Source: Clostridia bacterium
Lineage (GTDB): Bacteria > Bacillota_A > Clostridia > Oscillospirales > CAG-272
NCBI GenBank assembly: GCA_017466455.1
Contig: JAFTUD010000019.1
Location: 1 to 43,278 of the forward strand
DNA length: 43,278 nt
Direction of reading: 5' to 3'
Below are positions 21,799 to 28,705 of the stretch, in pieces. Position 1 is the first letter of the stretch, and each line of letters opens with the position of its first letter. A program made the translations under genes and the position numbers. The notes below the pieces were generated by a model. That model saw only the letters and a list, made by a program, of their open reading frames with translations, did not search any database and was not told the origin of the DNA.

Positions 21799-22893
21799 AT
21801 GAGAGATTTTTCAACCTTTAAGAGAGGAATGGGAATTGGCGGTTGGCTAACGAATTACAAGCGCTTTAATGTTTTACCGCTTGACAAGCGTCTTGAGCTT
21901 ACTGTTGGTGATTACGAGCATTTTGAGTCGTACATTACCGAATGGGATATTATCAATATCAAAAATATGGGCTTTGACCATATTCGCCTTGGGTTTGACC
22001 AAATTGTGGTTGAGGAAGCGCCCTACAAATACAGGGAGCGCACTATGGCGATTATAGAGGACTTTGTTTCTCTTTGCGAAAAGCACGGGCTTGGTGTTGT
22101 GCTGAATTTACACAAGTGTATTGGAAATTACTGCGACATTGAGGAGAGTGTGACGCTTTTTGAGTCCGAGGAGCTTCGGGACAGGTTTATTGCGCTTTGG
22201 TTGGAGCTTGAAAGGCGCTTTTCGGGGAATGATGATGTTGTCTTTGAGCTACTTAATGAGGTAAGGGATATTGAGCCCGATTTATGGAATGATTTAGCCG
22301 AGAAAACGATAAATGCGCTTAGATGTGTCAATAAAAAGAGAAAAATTATAGTTGGCTCTATTTGCTGGAACAATCCGAACAAGCTACATCTACTAAGGGT
22401 TTTTGATGATGAAAATGTAATTTACACATTTCATATGTATGACCCATCGGAGTTTACGCATCAGAGGGGTGTTTTGCAGTGGGCGCAGTTATATTACAAT
22501 CGCAAGCTTTCGTATCCGTGTGATGATATTGAGAGGTATCGTGAATTTTACCGTTTGCTTTTTGGTAACGACAAGGCATACTCTCACATTGAGAGAATGG
22601 ACATAAATTATATGCGTGAAATGCTTGAGCCTGCGATTAGGTTTAAGAGGGAGCATCCTAACAAGGTGCTTTGGTGTGGGGAGTTTGGCACGATACGCCA
22701 TGCGGACATTACGAGCCGTGAGAATTGGATGGGTGATGTGATTAAAATTCTTAAGGAAAACGACATTGCCTACTCTGTTTGGAATTATCTTAGCACACCG
22801 AATGACGGAAACAGGTTTAGCCTTGTTGATGATGATACAAGAATGATTTTGAGCGAAAGGCTACTAAAAGCGATACAGGGAGAGGAAATATGA
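21799..22893 (+). CDS. Glycoside hydrolase family 5 (cellulase-like)
   Basis: The protein has 364 residues from ATG 21799, behind AGGGGGG. An in-frame ATG at 21769 would add MPFYRHRGAF but has no ribosome site. GH5 landmarks: GIGGWLTNY (12-20), GFDHIRLGFD (58-67), catalytic acid/base Glu154 in VFELLNEVRD, YTFHMYDPSEFTH (209-221) and nucleophile Glu295 in LWCGEFGT. There is no signal peptide and no carbohydrate-binding module, so it probably acts on imported oligosaccharides. The glucan or mannan preference cannot be read from sequence. It overlaps mscL by 4 nt (ATGA). Confidence 0.87.
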   Translation: MRDFSTFKRGMGIGGWLTNYKRFNVLPLDKRLELTVGDYEHFESYITEWDIINIKNMGFDHIRLGFDQIVVEEAPYKYRERTMAIIEDFVSLCEKHGLGVVLNLHKCIGNYCDIEESVTLFESEELRDRFIALWLELERRFSGNDDVVFELLNEVRDIEPDLWNDLAEKTINALRCVNKKRKIIVGSICWNNPNKLHLLRVFDDENVIYTFHMYDPSEFTHQRGVLQWAQLYYNRKLSYPCDDIERYREFYRLLFGNDKAYSHIERMDINYMREMLEPAIRFKREHPNKVLWCGEFGTIRHADITSRENWMGDVIKILKENDIAYSVWNYLSTPNDGNRFSLVDDDTRMILSERLLKAIQGEEI

Positions 22894-23462
22894 AAAAGAA
22901 GGCTGAAAAGATTAAGAAGGAAAATAAGAAATTTTGGGGCGATTTTAAGAAGTTTATAGCGAAGGGTAATGTGCTTGACCTTGCGGTGGCGGTTGTTATT
23001 GCGACTGCGTTTAATGCCATTGTAAATGGGCTTGTGGATTACATAATTACTCCGTTTATCACATTTATGACAAGCGGTGTCAGTATTCACGAATGGGAGT
23101 ATATTTTGCGCCCCGAGGTGATTGATGAAAACGGTGTTGTAACGGTTGCAAAGATTTCTATTCAGTACGGTCTTTGGCTACAAACTATTGTTGATTTTGC
23201 AATAATTGCGCTTTCAATCTTTGTAGCGGTACGAATTATTAAGGGCATACAAAGAAAGATTCACGAGGACGAGCTACGGGCTAAAGAGGAAAAGGCTAAG
23301 CGCGAAAAGGAAGAGGCTGACGCAAAGGCTAAGGCAGAGGCTGAGGCTAAGGCGCTTGAGCTTGAAATTCGCGAAAGGGAAAGACAGGAAATGCTTGATG
23401 ACATCAATGCGCAGGCGGAGATTTTAAAGGATATTCGTGATATCTTAAAGGCTAAGCAATAA
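22890..23462 (+). CDS. mscL: Large-conductance mechanosensitive channel MscL with extended charged tail
   Basis: MscL is a homopentameric inner-membrane channel that releases solutes on hypo-osmotic shock. The signature FKKFIAKGNVLDLAVAVVIATAFNAIV is near residues 19-45 (TM1), and TM2 is near 93-116. The protein has 190 residues, against about 130-150 in typical MscL. The extra length is a long C-terminal helix (~120-190) rich in Lys/Glu/Ala, ending in MLDDINAQAEILKDIRDILKAKQ, a probable coiled coil that extends the cytoplasmic helical bundle. Its start overlaps the GH5 stop by 4 nt, so it is coupled to that gene. The ribosome site GAGGAAAT lies within the GH5 end. Confidence 0.92.
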   Translation: MKKKAEKIKKENKKFWGDFKKFIAKGNVLDLAVAVVIATAFNAIVNGLVDYIITPFITFMTSGVSIHEWEYILRPEVIDENGVVTVAKISIQYGLWLQTIVDFAIIALSIFVAVRIIKGIQRKIHEDELRAKEEKAKREKEEADAKAKAEAEAKALELEIRERERQEMLDDINAQAEILKDIRDILKAKQ

Positions 23463-23466
23463 CTAT

Positions 23467-23495
23467 AAAACGCTTGACACAGGGTCAAGCGTTTT
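23467..23495. terminator. Bidirectional terminator between mscL and the XRE gene
   Basis: Perfect 12-bp arms AAAACGCTTGAC / GTCAAGCGTTTT, 5-nt loop. Confidence 0.85.
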
Positions 23496-23496
23496 G

Positions 23497-23739
23497 TTAT
23501 TTTATTTCCTGCTCTAAGGATTTGAAATCCTTTGTGTCAAAAAACTCTATCAGTGTAATTCCAAGTCCGTCGCATAGCATTTTTATTGTGACAATTCCCG
23601 GATTTTGGCTTTTTCCGTATAGAATGTTTTTTATTGTTGACGGTGCTACTGCAGACTCTATTGCAAGCTTGTGAATTGACATGTTTTTCTCGTCAAGAAG
23701 TTTTAAAAGTCTATTTTTTACTGTTGTGTAAGTATCCAT
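23497..23739 (-). CDS. XRE-family helix-turn-helix transcriptional regulator
   Basis: This 80-residue protein consists of one Cro/C1-type HTH domain (MSIHKLAIESAVAPSTIKNILYGK, residues 20-43, with recognition helix APSTIKNIL) and a short tail. It has a GGAGAAGG ribosome site. It lies divergent to the glycine-zipper/BamE-like pair, and its upstream region (23740-23820) overlaps their promoter, so it probably controls them and itself. Small single-domain XRE proteins of this kind are typical of mobile or toxin-antitoxin-like loci, but no toxin partner is identified here. Confidence 0.85.
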   Translation of the reverse strand: MDTYTTVKNRLLKLLDEKNMSIHKLAIESAVAPSTIKNILYGKSQNPGIVTIKMLCDGLGITLIEFFDTKDFKSLEQEIK

Positions 23740-23788
23740 AGCCTTCTCCTATCATTTACAATTACAAGATAATTATATCCAATTCATC

Positions 23789-23817
23789 TTGACAAAACGG
23801 GCTATATATGATACAAT
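23789..23817 (+). promoter_or_regulatory. Promoter of the glycine-zipper/BamE-like pair
   Basis: TTGACA (23789-23794), 17-nt spacer, TACAAT (23812-23817), divergent from the XRE gene. A minus-strand TATAAT at 23772-23777 could serve the XRE gene. Confidence 0.72.
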
Positions 23818-23850
23818 TAGGCTATAAATAGCCCATAAGGAGGAAATATT

Positions 23851-24054
23851 ATGAACAACGCTGAAAAAGGTGGCATTGCAGGAGTCATAACGGGACTTAT
23901 TGCAGGAGCAAAAATAGGTGCAGGAATAGAAATTGCTGCAGGTCCTTTGGGTGCTATCGCCGGAACTGTTCCCTGTGCTGTTGTTGGCGCTATCATAGGT
24001 GGACTTAGCGGAAACAAAATAGGCACCGAAATTGACAAAAATAACAAAAATTAA
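23851..24054 (+). CDS. Small glycine-zipper membrane protein
   Basis: This 67-residue protein, behind AAGGAGGAAATATT, has two hydrophobic, Gly-rich segments (GGIAGVITGLIAGAKIGAGI, about residues 7-26, and GAIAGTVPCAVVGAIIGGLSG, about 34-54). Their G-x3-G spacing is typical of glycine-zipper transmembrane domains, and a hydrophilic Lys/Asn tail follows. It has no double-Gly leader of a bacteriocin. It could be a membrane-inserting peptide, a stress-related glycine-zipper protein or a toxin; the sequence does not decide. The next gene starts 14 nt later, so the two are cotranscribed. Confidence 0.75.
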   Translation: MNNAEKGGIAGVITGLIAGAKIGAGIEIAAGPLGAIAGTVPCAVVGAIIGGLSGNKIGTEIDKNNKN

Positions 24055-24068
24055 GAAAGGAGCTTCAT

Positions 24069-24389
24069 ATGGGAATCTTTGGAATACTTCTTATTGTTTT
24101 CTTAGTGGCATTTATCTCAAAAACAGTATCAGATGGAAATGCTTTTAGAGATAATTCTCAAAAAATACATGTAGGAATGACGACCGAACAAGTCCTAAAC
24201 ATTATGGGTGAGCCAAGCTTTGTAAAGCGTCATCAAGACGGAAACTTTGAAGTTATTTACGAAAGAAGCGAATGGAAAGGTGTTTGGCGAGGCGGAACTA
24301 AAACAAGAAGAATGGAGCTTCTATTTTCTGCTGACGGAATTTTAACCTCAATAGGAAAAAACAAAAATTGTGACATGTCGGGGTGGTAA
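24069..24389 (+). CDS. Membrane-anchored SmpA/BamE-like small protein
   Basis: This is a 106-residue protein. Residues 3-20 are a single N-terminal membrane helix. The rest fits the SmpA/OmlA/BamE fold: KIHVGMTTEQVLNIMGEPSFV (the conserved G-M-T...V...G-P turn) followed by strands EVIYERSEW and RRMELLFSADGIL. In Gram-negative bacteria BamE is an outer-membrane lipoprotein, but the fold also occurs in Gram-positive proteins of unknown role. It follows AAAGGAG, 14 nt after the glycine-zipper gene, and is followed by a perfect terminator. Confidence 0.75.
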   Translation: MGIFGILLIVFLVAFISKTVSDGNAFRDNSQKIHVGMTTEQVLNIMGEPSFVKRHQDGNFEVIYERSEWKGVWRGGTKTRRMELLFSADGILTSIGKNKNCDMSGW

Positions 24390-24394
24390 ATATC

Positions 24395-24430
24395 AAAAAA
24401 ACGAAAGCGTTAAGAAGCTTTCGTTTTTTT
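24395..24430. terminator. Bidirectional terminator shared with the MFS gene
   Basis: Perfect 14-bp arms AAAAAAACGAAAGC / GCTTTCGTTTTTTT with 8-nt loop. The last codons of the convergent MFS gene lie inside the hairpin. Confidence 0.87.
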
Positions 24431-25582
24431 GTTTAGGATTTCAAACATTACTGCCATTAGGATTGTTAAGGCTCCTATATAGACGGGGAAAAGGGCGACG
24501 GAGATATGATTTGCGATTAGTCCGAAAAGTGGGGGCATTAAGCATGTGCCTGTATATGCGCTTGCCATTTGGACTCCAATTATTGCCTGTGATTTATCAG
24601 CGCCGAAGCGCGCAGGGGTTGAGTGAATTATGCACGGATAGATAGGTGCGCTACCTATACCGAGGGTAACAAGACCGATAAGAGCGAAAATATCGGGCAG
24701 AGGCAGGACAATCAGGACAACGCCGAGAATCATTATTCCCTCTCCAAGACGGGTCATTTGCGTGTCATTAAGCTTCATTGTTATAAATCCGCCAACTGCT
24801 CTTCCTACGGTGATACCGAGGACATAGAGGCTACCCCACAAAGCACTTGTTTCGGCATCTATGCCTTTATGAAGATTTAGGTATGAACTTGCCCACAAAG
24901 TTACAGTTACTTCAAGTGCGCAGTAGCAAAAGAATGTAATCATCACGGCTTTTGCGCCCTTTAGGGACACGATTTGCTTTAGGGTAAGGGGCTTGTCGGT
25001 TTTAGGGGCTTCATCCTCGCTTTGTTGCTTTTTAAACGCTTTTTTCCATATTGGAAGGGAAAGGATCAAAACTGCGGAGATGATTACTTGAATTATTGAC
25101 ACGATTATGTAGCCTGCATGCCAGCTTGCGCCGTGGGTAAGCACTGTTCCCATAATTGCAGGACCGATTGCCGAGCCGACGCCCCACATGCAGTGTAGCC
25201 AGCTCATATGGCGAGATGCGAAATGAAGTGACACATAGTTATTAAGGGCGGCATCAACGCTTCCTGCTCCGAGTCCGTAGGGGATTGCAAAGATGCACAC
25301 CATCCAAAACTCCGTGCTAAATGCGAAGCCGAGGAGTGCAAGGGCGGTTGTTAGGGAACTTATTGCGGTTGTTTTTGATGCTCCAAGTTTTCTTGTGATG
25401 CGGTCGCTTGCGAGGCTTGAAATTACTGTGCCGAGGGCGATGATTGCGGAGACAATTCCTGCGTAGGATACGGGAACTCCGAAGTTTACGAACATTGATG
25501 GCCACGCCGAGCCGAGCATTGAATCGGGTAAGCCAAGGCTTATGAATGCAAGATATATAAGTGAAAGTAATAGATTTAGCAT
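24410..25582 (-). CDS. Major facilitator superfamily transporter
   Basis: This is a 390-residue protein with about 12 membrane segments and a basic central loop (KKAFKKQQSEDEAPKTDKPLTL) near residue 190, the usual MFS halves. SDRITRKLGASKT (59-71) is the motif A-type loop between helices 2 and 3. The segment GLGAGSVDAALNNYVSLHF followed by WLHCMWGVGSAIGP resembles the FucP/YfkF (bypass-of-stop-codon-6) group of sugar or drug transporters. The substrate is unknown. Start ATG 25582 follows CGGAGG, and the promoter is at 25612-25640. Confidence 0.85.
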   Translation of the reverse strand: MLNLLLSLIYLAFISLGLPDSMLGSAWPSMFVNFGVPVSYAGIVSAIIALGTVISSLASDRITRKLGASKTTAISSLTTALALLGFAFSTEFWMVCIFAIPYGLGAGSVDAALNNYVSLHFASRHMSWLHCMWGVGSAIGPAIMGTVLTHGASWHAGYIIVSIIQVIISAVLILSLPIWKKAFKKQQSEDEAPKTDKPLTLKQIVSLKGAKAVMITFFCYCALEVTVTLWASSYLNLHKGIDAETSALWGSLYVLGITVGRAVGGFITMKLNDTQMTRLGEGIMILGVVLIVLPLPDIFALIGLVTLGIGSAPIYPCIIHSTPARFGADKSQAIIGVQMASAYTGTCLMPPLFGLIANHISVALFPVYIGALTILMAVMFEILNKKTKAS

Positions 25583-25611
25583 AATAGCCTCCGAGATTTT
25601 TTACAAATTGT

Positions 25612-25640
25612 ATTTTAACATATATATCGGCGATTTGCAA
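25612..25640 (-). promoter_or_regulatory. Promoter of the MFS transporter gene
   Basis: Minus-strand TTGCAA (25635-25640), 17-nt spacer, TAAAAT (25612-25617). Confidence 0.58.
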
Positions 25641-25781
25641 GGAATTTCGGGACTTTTTTAATATTGATATATGTTCATATGATAATATGTTTGCGTTTTA
25701 AAGTTGGTGATGAGATGATTTTTGGACTAACGATGCGTTTTTTTGAGAAAATAGTCGATATGCCCCCCCTTTTGGTCAAAC

Positions 25782-25814
25782 AAAAATCTCCTTGCAAAAT
25801 ACAAGGAGATTTTT
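25782..25814 (-). terminator. Terminator of glnN
   Basis: Perfect 13-bp arms AAAAATCTCCTTG / CAAGGAGATTTTT with 7-nt loop, just past the glnN stop. Confidence 0.87.
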
Positions 25815-25821
25815 ATTTTGA

Positions 25822-27906
25822 TCATTTGACACTGAATAGAAGGTCACCATATGTCGGAACGGGCCAGTATTCCTTTGCGGTCATTGTTTCCATTTCATCA
25901 ACGATTGCCCTTAGCTCTGCCATTTTGGTAAGAACCTTGCTTGCATACGCCTTTGCTATTGTTTCGGCACCGCTTAGCGCCTTGACATCAGCAATTGCTC
26001 TTTCAAGCTCCTTTGTCCTTTCATATGCCTTGGTGTTAAGCTCAGAGAGCTTTGTTGCCACCTTGATTTCGTAAAGGGCATCAATACGAAGCTCGTTTTT
26101 AACCTTGATGGACTCAGAAAGCTCCTTTACATATTTAGCAACGGCGGGCATAAACATTTGATTTGACATATCAACCGCGGTGAGCGCCTCAATGTTTATC
26201 AGCTTGGAATATGCGCCAAGAAGGATTTCGCATCTTGCCCTAAGCTCCTTTTCGCTGAATACCTTATTATCCGAGAAAAGCTTGATGTTTTTGGGGTCAA
26301 GAAGGTGCGGAATCGCCTCGGGAGTTGTCGGGATGTTGGAAAGTCCTCTCCTTTCCGCTTCCTTTGTCCAGCTTTCATCGTAGCCATTACCGTTAAAGAG
26401 GATACGCTTATGATTTTTAATTGTATCTCTTACAAGGTTATTAAGGGCGGTTGTAAAGTCGGGGGCGGTGGAAAGGATTTCATAGAACTCGTTCAGCACC
26501 TGCGTTACTGCGGTGTTTATTGCGGTGTTGGTATCCGCTATGGAGTCTGACGAGCCAACCATTCTGAATTCAAACTTATTTCCTGTGAAGGCAAACGGCG
26601 ATGTTCTGTTTCTATCGGTTGTATCCTTAGGGAATTTCGGAAGGATATGAACGCCGATACGCATTTGCTCCTTTTGCTTTGCGTCGTATCTTGCGCCACG
26701 CTCAATAGCCTCAAGAATTGACATAAGCTCATCACCGAGGAAGATTGAAACGATTGCGGGCGGTGCCTCAGATGCACCAAGACGGTGGTCGTTTCCTGCA
26801 CTGGCAATGCTTATTCTAAGGACATCCTGATATTCATCAACTGCCTTTATAACTGCGCTCAGGAACAAGAGGAACTGCGCGTTTTCGTATGGGGTTTCAC
26901 CAGGCTCAAAGAGGTTTACGCCTGTGTTTGTAGAGATTGACCAGTTATTATGCTTACCGCTTCCGCTAACGCCCGCAAATGGCTTTTCGTGAAGCAGGCA
27001 CACAAGTCCGTGCTTCTTTGCTATCTTCTGCATTAGCTCCATTGTAAGCTGGTTATGGTCGGTTGCGAGGTTAGTCGTTGTGAACACGGGTGCAAGCTCG
27101 TGCTGGGCGGGGGCAGCCTCGTTATGCTCGGTCTTTGCGAGCACGCCGAGCTTCCAAAGCTCCTTATCAAGCTCCTTCATATACGCCAAAACTCTTGGCT
27201 TGATTGAGCCGAAGTAGTGGTCATCAAGCTCCTGTCCCTTGGGAGGTCTTGCGCCAAAAAGCGTTCTTCCTGTATAAACGAGGTCGGGGCGCTTTTCCCA
27301 AATTGTCTTATCTACAAGAAAATATTCCTGCTCTGCGCCGACGGTGGTACGAACCGAGGTCACATTTTCGTTGCCGAAGAGCTTAAGAATTTTCATTGTC
27401 GCCTTGCCAAGCGCCTCCATTGAGCGAAGAAGCGGTGTCTTTTTATCAAGCGCCTCACCGCCATAGGAGCAAAACGCGGTTGGGATGCAAAGCGTTTCAT
27501 CCTTTATAAATGCGTAGGAGCTGGGGTCCCATGCGGTGTAGCCTCTTGCCTCAAAGGTGGCTCTAAGTCCGCCTGAGGGGAATGACGACGCATCGCTTTC
27601 ACCCTTTACAAGCTCCTTGCCACGGAACTCCATAATAACTCCGTTGCCCTTTGGGGAAACAAAGCTATCGTGCTTTTCCGCGGTTATTCCTGTCATTGGC
27701 TGGAACCAGTGGGTATAGTGGGTAGCGCCCTTTTCAATCGCCCATTCCATCATTGCCTTAGCAACGACATTTGCAACGGCGAGGTCAAGGTGCTTTCCGT
27801 TTTTTATAGTATTTTGGATAGAGCTATAAATATCCTCGGGCAAGCGCTTTTTCATTTCATTATCATCAAAAACCATCGTGCCGAAGATTTCGGATATTGT
27901 ACTCAT
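25822..27906 (-). CDS. glnN: Glutamine synthetase type III
   Basis: GlnN makes glutamine from glutamate, ammonia and ATP; it is the large form common in Bacteroidota and Clostridia. The protein has 694 residues from ATG 27906 (AAGGAGGAAAAT), not the longer start at 27930. Motifs: THWFQPMTG, FPSGGLRATFEARGYTAWDPSS, TVGAEQEYFLVD (metal-binding Glu), KTEHNEAAPAQHELAP, FAGVSGSGKHNNWS (glutamate/ATP-binding region), NDHRLGASEAPPAIVS, NRTSPFAFTGNKFEFRMVGSS. It is a single-gene transcript with a consensus promoter and terminator. No GlnR-type site is evident. Confidence 0.96.
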   Translation of the reverse strand: MSTISEIFGTMVFDDNEMKKRLPEDIYSSIQNTIKNGKHLDLAVANVVAKAMMEWAIEKGATHYTHWFQPMTGITAEKHDSFVSPKGNGVIMEFRGKELVKGESDASSFPSGGLRATFEARGYTAWDPSSYAFIKDETLCIPTAFCSYGGEALDKKTPLLRSMEALGKATMKILKLFGNENVTSVRTTVGAEQEYFLVDKTIWEKRPDLVYTGRTLFGARPPKGQELDDHYFGSIKPRVLAYMKELDKELWKLGVLAKTEHNEAAPAQHELAPVFTTTNLATDHNQLTMELMQKIAKKHGLVCLLHEKPFAGVSGSGKHNNWSISTNTGVNLFEPGETPYENAQFLLFLSAVIKAVDEYQDVLRISIASAGNDHRLGASEAPPAIVSIFLGDELMSILEAIERGARYDAKQKEQMRIGVHILPKFPKDTTDRNRTSPFAFTGNKFEFRMVGSSDSIADTNTAINTAVTQVLNEFYEILSTAPDFTTALNNLVRDTIKNHKRILFNGNGYDESWTKEAERRGLSNIPTTPEAIPHLLDPKNIKLFSDNKVFSEKELRARCEILLGAYSKLINIEALTAVDMSNQMFMPAVAKYVKELSESIKVKNELRIDALYEIKVATKLSELNTKAYERTKELERAIADVKALSGAETIAKAYASKVLTKMAELRAIVDEMETMTAKEYWPVPTYGDLLFSVK

Positions 27907-27944
27907 ATTTTCCTCCTTGCGTGTGCGCACTTATCTATTTTAGA

Positions 27945-27973
27945 ATTATACTCCGTTTTTTAAGGAATGTCAA
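27945..27973 (-). promoter_or_regulatory. glnN promoter
   Basis: Minus-strand TTGACA (27968-27973), 17-nt spacer, TATAAT (27945-27950), 38 nt before ATG 27906. Confidence 0.83.
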
Positions 27974-28001
27974 CACTTTTTCTTTATTTTAAGCTTTTAT
28001 C

Positions 28002-28030
28002 TTGATTTATTTTTTAAAGTGTGGTAAAAT
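28002..28030 (+). promoter_or_regulatory. Promoter of the DUF1275 gene
   Basis: TTGATT (28002-28007), 17-nt spacer, TAAAAT (28025-28030). Confidence 0.6.
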
Positions 28031-28093
28031 GTTTTTGCGCAAAATTTTATGCGGAATTCTATTTTTTGAAATTGAGAAATTTAAGAGAGTATT

Positions 28094-28660
28094 ATGGAAA
28101 AGAAAAAGTATTTCTTAAGCTTATTTTTGATGCTTACCGTTGGGGCGCTTGACGCATACTGCTATATGCTTCACGGCGGTATGTTTGCATCAATGCAAAC
28201 GGGCAATCTTATCAAGATTGCAATAAAGCTTGCTACGGGTGATTACAGTGGGCTTTATGCGTATTTTTTGACGATTATTTCGTTCACATTAGGCATTTTA
28301 GTGGCGTTTTTTGTAATGGCTAAGGTTAAGAAGGGCTCTCATATTTTGATCGGCTCTGCTTACGCGCTATACATAATTGGAATTCTAATCCCTCTCGGCA
28401 ATTTGAATTTCCTTGCTAATCTGATTATGGCATTTGGCGTTGGCTTACAGCTTCAGGCTATACGCTCGATAAACGGCTTTGCGGTTGCGACAACGATGTG
28501 CACGGGAAATTTAAGAAGCATGACGGAGTGCATTGGAAATTTGATTGTGAAAAAGGACAAGCATCAGGCTCTTGGTGTGCTTATCTACTCAACTATGATT
28601 ATCGCATTTACGCTTGGAGTTTTCCTTGGTGGTGTGATTATAAGAGCAATTATTTTTTAA
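28094..28660 (+). CDS. YoaK/DUF1275 family membrane protein
   Basis: This is a 188-residue protein with about five or six membrane helices. The N-terminal signature LTVGALDAYCYMLHGGMFASMQTGNLI and the later GFGVGLQLQAIR and ATTMCTGNLRSMTE segments match DUF1275 (YoaK), where VGALD and QTGN are conserved. The family is shorter here than the usual ~220-230 residues but complete at both ends. Function is unknown; it is sometimes suggested to be a transporter. It has a weak ribosome site (GAGAG) and its own promoter and terminator. It is divergent from glnN, separated by 187 nt. Confidence 0.84.
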   Translation: MEKKKYFLSLFLMLTVGALDAYCYMLHGGMFASMQTGNLIKIAIKLATGDYSGLYAYFLTIISFTLGILVAFFVMAKVKKGSHILIGSAYALYIIGILIPLGNLNFLANLIMAFGVGLQLQAIRSINGFAVATTMCTGNLRSMTECIGNLIVKKDKHQALGVLIYSTMIIAFTLGVFLGGVIIRAIIF

Positions 28661-28667
28661 TAACATT

Positions 28668-28697
28668 AAAAGAACCTACTTTCGTAGGTTCTTTTTT
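28668..28697. terminator. Bidirectional terminator
   Basis: Perfect 12-bp arms AAAAGAACCTAC / GTAGGTTCTTTT with loop TTTC and T run, between the DUF1275 gene and the convergent surface protein gene. Confidence 0.87.
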
Positions 28698-28705
28698 ATT
28701 GTTGA

